Part shown: positions 51,319-59,077 of the stretch, in pieces
Layout of the letters: the number at the start of each line of letters is the position of its first letter
Position numbering within the stretch: the stretch's first letter is position 1
NCBI GenBank assembly: GCA_016715195.1
Contig: JADKBB010000025.1
Location: 1 to 64,000 of the forward strand
Length of the DNA: 64,000 bases
Source: Candidatus Villigracilis proximus
GTDB lineage: Bacteria; Chloroflexota; Anaerolineae; Anaerolineales; Villigracilaceae
Direction of reading: 5' to 3'
Translations under genes and position numbers: made by a program
The notes under the pieces: generated by a model
Databases searched by the model: none
Seen by the model: only the letters and a program-made list of their open reading frames with translations
Told to the model about the DNA's origin: nothing

Positions 51319-52497
51319 ATGGAAGTTCGTGATTTAAGTATTTTATTTATCATCTCAAAAATGGGAAAGGGCGGAGCGCAGCATATCGTTCTTGATCTGG
51401 CGAACGCAATGGCAGCGGGCGGAGCCCAGGTGGATTTATTGATTTTTTATCGCACAGCACAGGACCAGTCCATTTTGGCTGAGTTGGATTCGCGCGTAGG
51501 ACTATTGAATATTTTCCCCATCGCACTGGCCTCCGATCATGAGAATTCGCCCAAAAAGATATTCGCCTTTCTTCTCCTGCCATTTCTGGCTTTTTGGTGG
51601 ACCGTCAGCGGTAGACTGGCAAAATACCATATCGTTCACAGCAATCTGATGCTGGCGTCATTTTTCGCCTGGATCTGCTCGGTTTTTCAATTTCTAAGCC
51701 GAAAGCCAGCCCCTAAATATGTTGAGACTTTTCATTCCGATCTGGTTTCCCTGCTTCCTTGGGAACGAAAATTATTTTATCTTTTTTGGAAAATGTCAGA
51801 TAGTCTGGTCGTTGAGCTGAGGCGCAGGGATTTTGAGATTCTGCAAAAGGAAATGCCCGGTCATCACATCAGCTATATTCCCTTTGGCATATTTCCTTTG
51901 GAAATGCCTGACCGGAATGAAATCGTTGCGCACAAAAAAATATATCGTGACACTCCGATTATTTTAAGCATTATGCGTTTACAGCAGCATCAGAAAAGAG
52001 TTCTCGATCTGTTAATGGTCATCGACCAGTTTAGAAAAATCTACAGCGGGTCATTTATATATCTGCTGGTGGGAGATGGCCCCGATCGGCAGCGGGCGCA
52101 GGAGTTTGTTCGATCTGCCGGTTTGGATGAATATGTCAAATTCACCGGGTATATGGATGATATTCGGCTGATCTGTGCAACCGCCAGAGTATTTTTGATC
52201 GCCGGGATTGAAGACCTCGTGGGCATTGCCGGGTTGCAGGCCGCATCTCTTGGTGTTCCAATTGTTTCCCTGCAAATGGATCCGGAATGGAAAAATACTG
52301 AATCCATATTTTTTAATTCCGCCTCTCATCAGGTTCTTGCAGAAGAGCTTGAAAGGCTTGTCCGTGATGATGCATATTATAAAAATGCGTCTGGTTATGC
52401 GGCTTCCACGGTGCAAAGCACATTTTCCGTGGACCAAATGGTCGCTTCCTATGCGCGCGTTTACACATCCATTGTTACAAAAGAAAAGACTGGTTGA
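51319..52497 (+). CDS. GT4-family glycosyltransferase
   Basis: This 392-residue GT-B enzyme opens ISKMGKGGAQHIVLDLANAM, a common capsule-GT start. It continues with HSNLMLASFFAWI, YVETFHSDLVSLL, SIMRLQQHQKRVLDLLMVID, LVGDGPDRQRAQEF and a donor-end AGIEDLVGIAGLQAASLGVP. It likely extends the lipid-linked oligosaccharide inside the cell. A ribosome site GAAAGG lies about eight bases before the ATG. Its stop overlaps the next gene's ATG by one base (TGATG), so it is coupled to the PF03706-type protein. Confidence 0.86.
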   Translation: MEVRDLSILFIISKMGKGGAQHIVLDLANAMAAGGAQVDLLIFYRTAQDQSILAELDSRVGLLNIFPIALASDHENSPKKIFAFLLLPFLAFWWTVSGRLAKYHIVHSNLMLASFFAWICSVFQFLSRKPAPKYVETFHSDLVSLLPWERKLFYLFWKMSDSLVVELRRRDFEILQKEMPGHHISYIPFGIFPLEMPDRNEIVAHKKIYRDTPIILSIMRLQQHQKRVLDLLMVIDQFRKIYSGSFIYLLVGDGPDRQRAQEFVRSAGLDEYVKFTGYMDDIRLICATARVFLIAGIEDLVGIAGLQAASLGVPIVSLQMDPEWKNTESIFFNSASHQVLAEELERLVRDDAYYKNASGYAASTVQSTFSVDQMVASYARVYTSIVTKEKTG

Positions 52498-53513
52498 TGA
52501 TGAAAATTTCCAGAGAACCACAGCAAACAACCAGCGCTAAAAATTTACTTTGGTCTGCCGCAAAGATTATTATCGGCTTCCTTCTGATCATTTTTGTTGT
52601 TTCCAGAGCCGGTCTTTCTGAAATCACTGCGCTGATTGCTCAAGTCTCCCGGGGTTGGCTGGGATTCACTTTCATTTTATTTTCTCTGCTTTCCCTGTTG
52701 AAGGCCTGGCAATATCATGTATTGTTTGATTCTGACTTCCCATATTCCCAGATATTAAGCGTCGTTATATTGCAGAATGCGATCTCAAATTTTGTCGCGT
52801 CAAGTGCGGGGGTTGCCGCCTATTTGACCATGCTGCGGGCGGATCAGGGTATTAAGATCGGTCGCAGCGCTTCTGTATTTGTGATCACCAAGGTTGGTGA
52901 CCTGATCGCCATCTGGCTGGGATTAATAATTTCCCTGCTGTTTGTCTGGCAGCAGGTCGATGCGGTGCATAACCTTATTTTGTTTTTACTGGCATTGATC
53001 GGCGCCGGACTGACAGTCTTTGGCGCGATCATTCTTCTGCGCCGTAAATTTGTTGATGTTCTAAGCCGCGTGATTGAACAGACGGGGCTGATGAAATTTC
53101 AATTGATTCAGCGCCTGTTGGCGCTTGCGGGGACATTGGCAGACATTGAACAAAAGAATGTTTTGCGCATCATGCTGACCGCCTGCGGACTCTCCTGCAC
53201 ATATTTAATCCTAACCTTTGCCTGGACATATAGCTCCTTGCATACATTTAATTTACCCGTAACGATCTGGGTGGTTATTTTTGTAAGCTGCATGCTTCAG
53301 CTCCTTTCCATTATCCCCATTCAGGTTTTTGGCGGATTGGGAGTCAGCGAGGCTGCGTCTTTATATTTCTTCGGGTTGTTTGGGTTTTCTCAAGGTCAAT
53401 TAGCGGCCGTGCTGATCGGCCAGCGCATATTGTTTTATCTGACAAATCTGACTGTACTGTTATACTTGCCATTGCACGCCTTATTTCTTAATCGTCCCGT
53501 TAAAAAAGAATAA
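52497..53513 (+). CDS. PF03706-type (UPF0104) membrane protein, copy 3
   Basis: This 338-residue close paralogue of the protein at 47546-48556 has NAISNFVASSAGVAAYLTML, VITKVGDLIAIWL, VFGGLGVSEAASLYFFGLFG and ILFYLTNLTVLLYLPL, in the same order and with about eight membrane segments. The start could be ATG 52497 or 52500. It begins as the GT4 stop ends. Forty bases downstream is a GT-C-like protein that is itself a paralogue of the one next to copy 1, so the pairing occurs twice. Confidence 0.83.
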   Translation: MMKISREPQQTTSAKNLLWSAAKIIIGFLLIIFVVSRAGLSEITALIAQVSRGWLGFTFILFSLLSLLKAWQYHVLFDSDFPYSQILSVVILQNAISNFVASSAGVAAYLTMLRADQGIKIGRSASVFVITKVGDLIAIWLGLIISLLFVWQQVDAVHNLILFLLALIGAGLTVFGAIILLRRKFVDVLSRVIEQTGLMKFQLIQRLLALAGTLADIEQKNVLRIMLTACGLSCTYLILTFAWTYSSLHTFNLPVTIWVVIFVSCMLQLLSIIPIQVFGGLGVSEAASLYFFGLFGFSQGQLAAVLIGQRILFYLTNLTVLLYLPLHALFLNRPVKKE

Positions 53514-53552
53514 CGGAACCCCCAGTCCGTTTATCCGATCCCATATCCGTTT

Positions 53553-55901
53553 ATGCAAACACAAAAAGAATCCCCTAAAAATATCACTCAATTATTATCC
53601 ATCGGCCTCATCGCAGGATTAGTATTCGCTTATTTCGAAGTTAAAACGCTTTGGACGCCGGAACAGGTTTGGAATAAATTATTAACTCCAATTGGCATTG
53701 CAACCATCAGCCTGTATATTTTGCTTGCGATCATCGGCTTGACCGTTCTTGTCTTTAGTTTGCAAAAGCCGCAGCCGATTCAAATCCTCGCCGAAAAGTT
53801 GATTTTTATCCGCTGGCCGATTGCAATTGCCTTGATCGGATTCATCGTCTGGATGCATCTCTTTTCTCCCTGGCAGTTGACTCTCACCTTCCCGTGGACT
53901 CAATTCATCTTTGCCGCGGCTCTCGCCCGACTGGTAGCCTGGCTCTTTGCTCCCAAACAGAATCAGCCCTTTGGCTGGAGTGAACTCGCGCTGGCATTCA
54001 GTCTTTTTCTTTATCCGCGTATTGTGCAGGAAGTACGTCTTTTATATCCAGCCGCATTGTTTACACGCGGCGCACTCGCCATGGGATTTATTTTTCAGGC
54101 AGGGTTGATCTACATGCTTTATCAACCTTTCGGCGAAAGACTGCGCACAAAATTATTGGCATTTCGTCCACAACTCGGGCATGCCCGTGTATTTCTGGCG
54201 GCCTTCGTTTTGCTGACGCCATTCATGCATCGTTATCTCGTTGGTGTGGGGGAGTATATTCAATATCCAAATCTGCGTTTTGCAATTTGGTTGGTCGCTC
54301 TTTGGGCGGCGGCATATCTCCTTTGTACTGAATCAGGCCGCTTCGTTACGTTTGAATCGTTGGTTATATCCACAGGCTGGCTGGTACTTGTATCCGCCAT
54401 CACGCGTTCACTCCTGCTTGTTGTAAACGATCCTTTCGGGCTGTATTGGTCGGAGGGGAATCGAATGTACGATTACTCGCTGGTCTTCGCTCAGGATTTA
54501 TATAATTACGCCGGTCGTATCCCCGACCCATATAACACACCCGGGCGTTATAGTTTGTGGGGCGTGCTCTATCTCTGGCAGGGACTGCCGATCTGGGCGC
54601 ATCGTTTGTGGAACATCGTTTTGTTAACGCTGCCTTCATTTGTATTGGCCTGGGCATTGACCAGAAAACTCTCAGACTTTATTTTGCGGAATGCATCCTT
54701 TCTTTGGATCACAGCTTTTTTTATTTTGCTTGCGCCTTTGCATCCGCCGTTTATGATCGTAGCCATCATCGTTGCCTTGTTCGCATTTCATCCATCACCT
54801 TATGTGCGCGGCGCATCACTGGTGGCCGCCAGTTTATACGCCGGCATCAGCCGTTGGACTTGGGTCTTCGCGCCTGGCGCGTGGGGCGCATTGATCGATC
54901 TGCTTTTATATTATCCGAAACGCGAAGGTCATTGGTTTAAACGTTTGCTTCCCACGATATTAATGGCCGTGCTTGGCGCGGCACCCGGATTTTTGTCAAA
55001 CATTGGAAACTTTTTAGGATACACATCCGGCGAAGTCACCACCGCGCAGCAGCCCTTGCTCTGGTATCGCCTCCTTCCCAATCTGACACTTGGCCCCGGC
55101 ATCGTCTTATTGATCCTGCTGACCACAGGTCCGCTGGTGGCTTTACTGCTTTATAAAATATTCTCGCGCCAATGGAAACTGGACGGCTTTCAACAAGCAG
55201 CCATCCTGGGCGCGTTGACTGGTTTCCTTGCAATCGGTTTGGTCATCAGCACCAAGATCGGCGGCGGCGGCGACCTGCACAATCTCGATATGTACATCGG
55301 CACACTGATCGTGGTCATCATGCTCGGGTTGACCGGACAGCCCGCCTTGAGCGAGTCAAAAAGCCCCGCATGGACCTTGGCCGCACTATGCTTCTTTGCA
55401 TTGCTGCCTGTTTATCAATTTACCCCTTTCTTTCCATCTGCCGCTTATCATTCACGGCTTGATATACCCGCACAGGAAGATACAGATAAAGCCCTGATAC
55501 AGATTCGAGCCGCCGTTGAAGAAACCGCCGCCCTCGGTGAAGTCCTCTTCATGGATCAACGCCAACTGCTGACCTTTGGGTACATGCCAAAGATTCCATT
55601 TGTGGCTGAGTATGAAAAAAAATATATGATGGATCAGGCAATGGCTTCGAATGAAATTTATTTTCAACCCTACTATCAAGACCTTGCCAATCAACGGTTC
55701 GCTTTGATCGTCACCGAGCCGCTTAAGATGGATCTAAAAAATGAAGGCGGAATCTTCTCTGAAGAAAATGACTTGTGGGTTACCTGGGTTTCCGCGCCCA
55801 CTTTATGTTTTTACGAACCCGTCATGACCGATAAATCCGTGGGCGTGCAATTGCTTGTGCCGCGCAAAGATCTGATCGGCTGTGAAAAATATTTGCAATA
55901 G
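53553..55901 (+). CDS. Large polytopic membrane protein, GT-C-like paralogue B
   Basis: This 782-residue protein has about fourteen membrane segments, a longer N-terminus than paralogue A, a charged outer loop YWSEGNRMYDYSLVFAQDLY (about residues 302-321), RYSLWGVLYLWQGLPIWAHR, STKIGGGGDLHNLDMYIGTL (about 565-584) and the C-terminal domain GEVLFMDQRQLLTFGYMPKI. These match paralogue A (42411-44363) block by block. The repeated SE-x-x-R-x-Y and KIGGGxDLHNxD motifs suggest an active site on the outside, but this is inference. A methyltransferase follows eight bases downstream. Confidence 0.74.
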   Translation: MQTQKESPKNITQLLSIGLIAGLVFAYFEVKTLWTPEQVWNKLLTPIGIATISLYILLAIIGLTVLVFSLQKPQPIQILAEKLIFIRWPIAIALIGFIVWMHLFSPWQLTLTFPWTQFIFAAALARLVAWLFAPKQNQPFGWSELALAFSLFLYPRIVQEVRLLYPAALFTRGALAMGFIFQAGLIYMLYQPFGERLRTKLLAFRPQLGHARVFLAAFVLLTPFMHRYLVGVGEYIQYPNLRFAIWLVALWAAAYLLCTESGRFVTFESLVISTGWLVLVSAITRSLLLVVNDPFGLYWSEGNRMYDYSLVFAQDLYNYAGRIPDPYNTPGRYSLWGVLYLWQGLPIWAHRLWNIVLLTLPSFVLAWALTRKLSDFILRNASFLWITAFFILLAPLHPPFMIVAIIVALFAFHPSPYVRGASLVAASLYAGISRWTWVFAPGAWGALIDLLLYYPKREGHWFKRLLPTILMAVLGAAPGFLSNIGNFLGYTSGEVTTAQQPLLWYRLLPNLTLGPGIVLLILLTTGPLVALLLYKIFSRQWKLDGFQQAAILGALTGFLAIGLVISTKIGGGGDLHNLDMYIGTLIVVIMLGLTGQPALSESKSPAWTLAALCFFALLPVYQFTPFFPSAAYHSRLDIPAQEDTDKALIQIRAAVEETAALGEVLFMDQRQLLTFGYMPKIPFVAEYEKKYMMDQAMASNEIYFQPYYQDLANQRFALIVTEPLKMDLKNEGGIFSEENDLWVTWVSAPTLCFYEPVMTDKSVGVQLLVPRKDLIGCEKYLQ

Positions 55902-55908
55902 GTGTCTC

Positions 55909-56733
55909 TTGAATTTTAAATATCTTATACCCCGTATTGCGCGCCGCTTTCTTCCCGAACGCATCGTGCGCTTTTTACTGCTGCGCTCACTCGTCATCCA
56001 ACCCGGCCTGGAAACCCGCGATCCACAGGCCGCTGTTCAGCGTTATGTTGATATCTTAACCGAACGCGGTGATTCGCTCACAGGCAAACGCGTGATGGTC
56101 TTTGGCTACGGCGGCCGTTTTGACATCGGCGTTGGTCTGCTCGAATCAGGCGCGGATTCAGTTGTGCTCTGCGAAAAATACGCCCCGCCAGATGACTCTC
56201 ACAACAGGACTCTTCTGCCCCAATACGAAGCGCATCTTCTCTTAAGCGGACAATTGGTACGGCCACGAAATGAACGCATCACACTGTTAGAAGCAGACAT
56301 CCGCGACGTGAAGCCAGCCGATCTCGCCCCTGTTGACCTCATCATCAGCAACTCGGTCTATGAGCATCTTGACGACGTGGAAGGAATCACCCGTGCCCTC
56401 GCCGCGTTGACCAAGCCCTCCGGCCTGCATATTCACTTTGTAGACCTGCGCGATCACTTCTTCAAGTATCCATTTGAAATGCTGGCGTACTCAAAACAGA
56501 CCTGGTACAGATGGCTTAATCCGTCCAGTAATCACAACCGTTACCGCGTCTGGGAGTATCGCCGCGTCTTTGAATCATCTTTCCATAACGTGGAGCTAAC
56601 TGTGCTGCAACGCAATAAAACCGAATTCGAGAAGGCCCGTCCGCGTATTCGGCCAGAATTTATCAGCGGCAATCTCGAAGATGACACAGTTGAATTAATC
56701 CGCGTGGTGGCTGCCCGGCCTAAAATTTCTTAA
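55909..56733 (+). CDS. SAM-dependent methyltransferase
   Basis: This 274-residue class I methyltransferase has the SAM site VMVFGYGGRFDIGVGLLESG (about residues 57-76), LLEADIRDV, DLIISNSVYEHLDDVEG (motif IV-like) and HIHFVDLRDHFF. It starts with a TTG (55909), five bases after AGGTG. A GTG at 55882 inside the previous gene is an alternative. Sugar O-methylation or capping fits its place among glycan genes; the substrate is not visible. The basic N-terminus (NFKYLIPRIARRFLPERIVR) may touch the membrane. Confidence 0.82.
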   Translation: MNFKYLIPRIARRFLPERIVRFLLLRSLVIQPGLETRDPQAAVQRYVDILTERGDSLTGKRVMVFGYGGRFDIGVGLLESGADSVVLCEKYAPPDDSHNRTLLPQYEAHLLLSGQLVRPRNERITLLEADIRDVKPADLAPVDLIISNSVYEHLDDVEGITRALAALTKPSGLHIHFVDLRDHFFKYPFEMLAYSKQTWYRWLNPSSNHNRYRVWEYRRVFESSFHNVELTVLQRNKTEFEKARPRIRPEFISGNLEDDTVELIRVVAARPKIS

Positions 56734-56827
56734 ATCAGAAATAAAAAATAAGGTGTTTTCCCTTTGTGTCCTTCGTATTTAATTTTTTGCAGGAAATAAC
56801 CGAGTCAATCCGGAGCTCTTCCCTATA

Positions 56828-58834
56828 ATGATCTCTCAACTTCTAAATATTCTTCCGCTTCTTATCTGGTCTTTAGTTTGGGCCATCGGCGGCTGGTTGA
56901 TCGTGGTCGGGTTTAATATTCCACGTCGTGAGCAAATGATCACGGGGATTTCGCTCGGCATGGTCTTGCAGCTTTGGTTGTCCAATGGCTTTGCCCATTT
57001 TGCGCCGATCCTTTCCGCGTTTTGGCTGGGGGCTTTTGCAACACTCGCACTTGGTTTTATTTTTGCATGGCCGCGCTTAAAGATGGGGGGCAAAGGTATT
57101 TTCTTGATCTCGTGGGGGCAGCTCGCTTCCCTGGCGTTGATCGTATATCTTTTTGCCATCATTGGCTTCGGCCTCAATATTTTCGATGATCGTCAAAATT
57201 TACCGGCAGCCTCCTTAATGGCGCTGGGAGATATTCCTCCTCATTTCCCGTTCGATTCGACCGTTGCTTTTGGCTATCATTATTTATTGATCCTGTTGGG
57301 TGCGCAATTGATGCGCCTCGGCGATATCTTCGCCTGGACCGCCATGGATTTGGCACGCGCGCTGGTATTCGGCCCGACCATTATGCTCACCTATCTGTGG
57401 ACACGCCGCATGACGCGCAGTCACATGGCTGGGATATTCGGCGGCTTGTTCATGGCCTTTTCTTCAGGCGTGCGCTGGATATTGCTGATATTCCCTCCCG
57501 CTTTTGTTGCGTGGATTTCAGATCGCATTACCTTGATCGGTTCAGGCAAAATTTCGGGTGAGAACCTCTCCGAGGCATTAACTAATTTTTGGAAAATTGA
57601 AGGCGCCGGCCCGATCGAGTTTCCGTTTGCGTTTGTCAACGGCTTGAATAGCTCCAATACCATGGCGCATAACGGTGTCGGTGTACTCGGCCTTTTGACT
57701 TTGATTCTGGTCTTAATGTTGTATCGCCGCACGCAGGATTTTAAGAGCGGAGCGATCATTGCTGTTTTACTTGCGGCGTCTGCGCTGGTTAGCGAGTTTG
57801 GCTTTCTTACGCTTCTCCCGAATTTGTTCTTTGTAATTCTGGTGTATTTGCTTGTACAACATGCACGCCAAATTCCGCGCAGTGCGATCATGTGGATTTT
57901 GATAGTGAGTGCGGCTTCGGTCATTTCTTTAATTCAAGGCGGTGTGTTGACGGTTATCGCACAGGACCTTGTCGCAGGTTTGATGGGAGGCACACGTGAG
58001 GGGTATCACACGTTTGGCGTAATTTTTGCCTGGCCGCCGACAGTCATCTCGGCTCATCTTGGTACGCTGTCCTTATTTAACCCTGCTCAATTACTGGTTG
58101 CATTGCTTGAAATGGGACCCGTGTTACTCGTCTTGCCATTGTTGTTTATCTGGGGACTAAAAATGACACGCCTTCAACGCTGGTGGGAAGCCATACTGGC
58201 CGCTGGCGCTGCGACAGGATTCGTTGTGCTTTTTGTGCAATATGCGGGCAGTGCGGGCATTAGTGCCAATAGTCGTTTGTTAAGTAATATTATTTTCCCT
58301 GCTTCCTTATATGCAGTTCCGTTTGTGTGGATATGGGCCAGGAAGCGCACTGAAACGATCAAGGCCGGAGCCGCTGTGCTGGGGCTAATATCCATTTTTG
58401 GCGGATTGTTCATCTTTGGCATTGAATTGATCGCCGCGCAGAAGCCAACCCTGCCGTTTTTCATCCAGGAATTGGATGTACGCATCTCCAAACAATATTG
58501 GAATCAGTTGGAACCCGCTTCCCAGGTTTTTGATCTGCTTCCGCATCGCGCAGTGACGGTCTTTGGCCGTTTTTCCGATTCCTATGAAACCTTATATATT
58601 CCATATCCAGAGTGGGTGGAATTGGGCATTGAGCCCGATCCCTATGAATTACAGGCGGCTGGCTATGACTATGTGTATTTTGGGGCTGAGGAATGGGATC
58701 TTTGGAGTGAGCAGAATCGTACCCTGTTTCAGGATGCGTGTGTTCAAATTGTGGATGAGGTAAAGGGCATCCGCGCACCTGATGATTATCGAAAGGATTT
58801 TCGCAGGCTGATAAATATCTCGGCCTGTAAATAA
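56828..58834 (+). CDS. Polytopic membrane protein, GT-C-like
   Basis: This 668-residue protein has about thirteen membrane segments and outer-loop motifs FDDRQNLPAASLMALGDIPP (about residues 119-138) and FDSTVAFGYHYLL. A C-terminal extracytoplasmic domain runs from about residue 530 (KPTLPFFIQELDVRI to the end). No named family is recognised. The YHYL and acidic loop are compatible with a GT-C enzyme. It ends at a perfect palindromic terminator. The promoter may lie in the AT-rich region at 56735-56827, where CTATAATG overlaps the start. Confidence 0.7.
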   Translation: MISQLLNILPLLIWSLVWAIGGWLIVVGFNIPRREQMITGISLGMVLQLWLSNGFAHFAPILSAFWLGAFATLALGFIFAWPRLKMGGKGIFLISWGQLASLALIVYLFAIIGFGLNIFDDRQNLPAASLMALGDIPPHFPFDSTVAFGYHYLLILLGAQLMRLGDIFAWTAMDLARALVFGPTIMLTYLWTRRMTRSHMAGIFGGLFMAFSSGVRWILLIFPPAFVAWISDRITLIGSGKISGENLSEALTNFWKIEGAGPIEFPFAFVNGLNSSNTMAHNGVGVLGLLTLILVLMLYRRTQDFKSGAIIAVLLAASALVSEFGFLTLLPNLFFVILVYLLVQHARQIPRSAIMWILIVSAASVISLIQGGVLTVIAQDLVAGLMGGTREGYHTFGVIFAWPPTVISAHLGTLSLFNPAQLLVALLEMGPVLLVLPLLFIWGLKMTRLQRWWEAILAAGAATGFVVLFVQYAGSAGISANSRLLSNIIFPASLYAVPFVWIWARKRTETIKAGAAVLGLISIFGGLFIFGIELIAAQKPTLPFFIQELDVRISKQYWNQLEPASQVFDLLPHRAVTVFGRFSDSYETLYIPYPEWVELGIEPDPYELQAAGYDYVYFGAEEWDLWSEQNRTLFQDACVQIVDEVKGIRAPDDYRKDFRRLINISACK

Positions 58835-58864
58835 GAATAGGGCGCCCGGGCGCCCTATTCTTAT
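58831..58864 (+). terminator. Perfect palindromic terminator
   Basis: ATAAGAATAGGGCGCCC (58831-58847) and GGGCGCCCTATTCTTAT (58848-58864) are exact inverses with no spare loop, beginning inside the stop codon. Confidence 0.85.
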
Positions 58865-58902
58865 GGTTATCTCCGGTTGCGCAGAAGCGAATATCGAAGA
58901 TA

Positions 58903-58908
58903 TATAAT
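58903..58908 (+). promoter_or_regulatory. -10 box followed by a long inverted repeat
   Basis: TATAAT lies upstream of the gene at 59078. The inverted repeat at 58914-58962 begins where the transcript would start. Confidence 0.4.
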
Positions 58909-58913
58909 ACTCA

Positions 58914-58962
58914 CGGTCACAAATTGCGCTTTCCCCTCTCTAAAAAGTGCAATTTGTGACCG
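58914..58962. promoter_or_regulatory. Inverted repeat, candidate operator or leader hairpin
   Basis: CGGTCACAAATTGC (58914-58927) and GCAATTTGTGACCG (58949-58962) are perfect 14-base arms around a pyrimidine-rich loop, directly after a TATAAT. It could be a regulator site or a 5'-leader stem-loop. Confidence 0.45.
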
Positions 58963-59077
58963 AGTGCGGTATAAAATAAATTTTCCCGTTCGATTCTTTT
59001 GGGAATTTTCGGGGTGTTGAATAAAGATATAATTTGATTTGAAGTATCTTTTATGAAAAATCGATCCGGAGTTCCGC

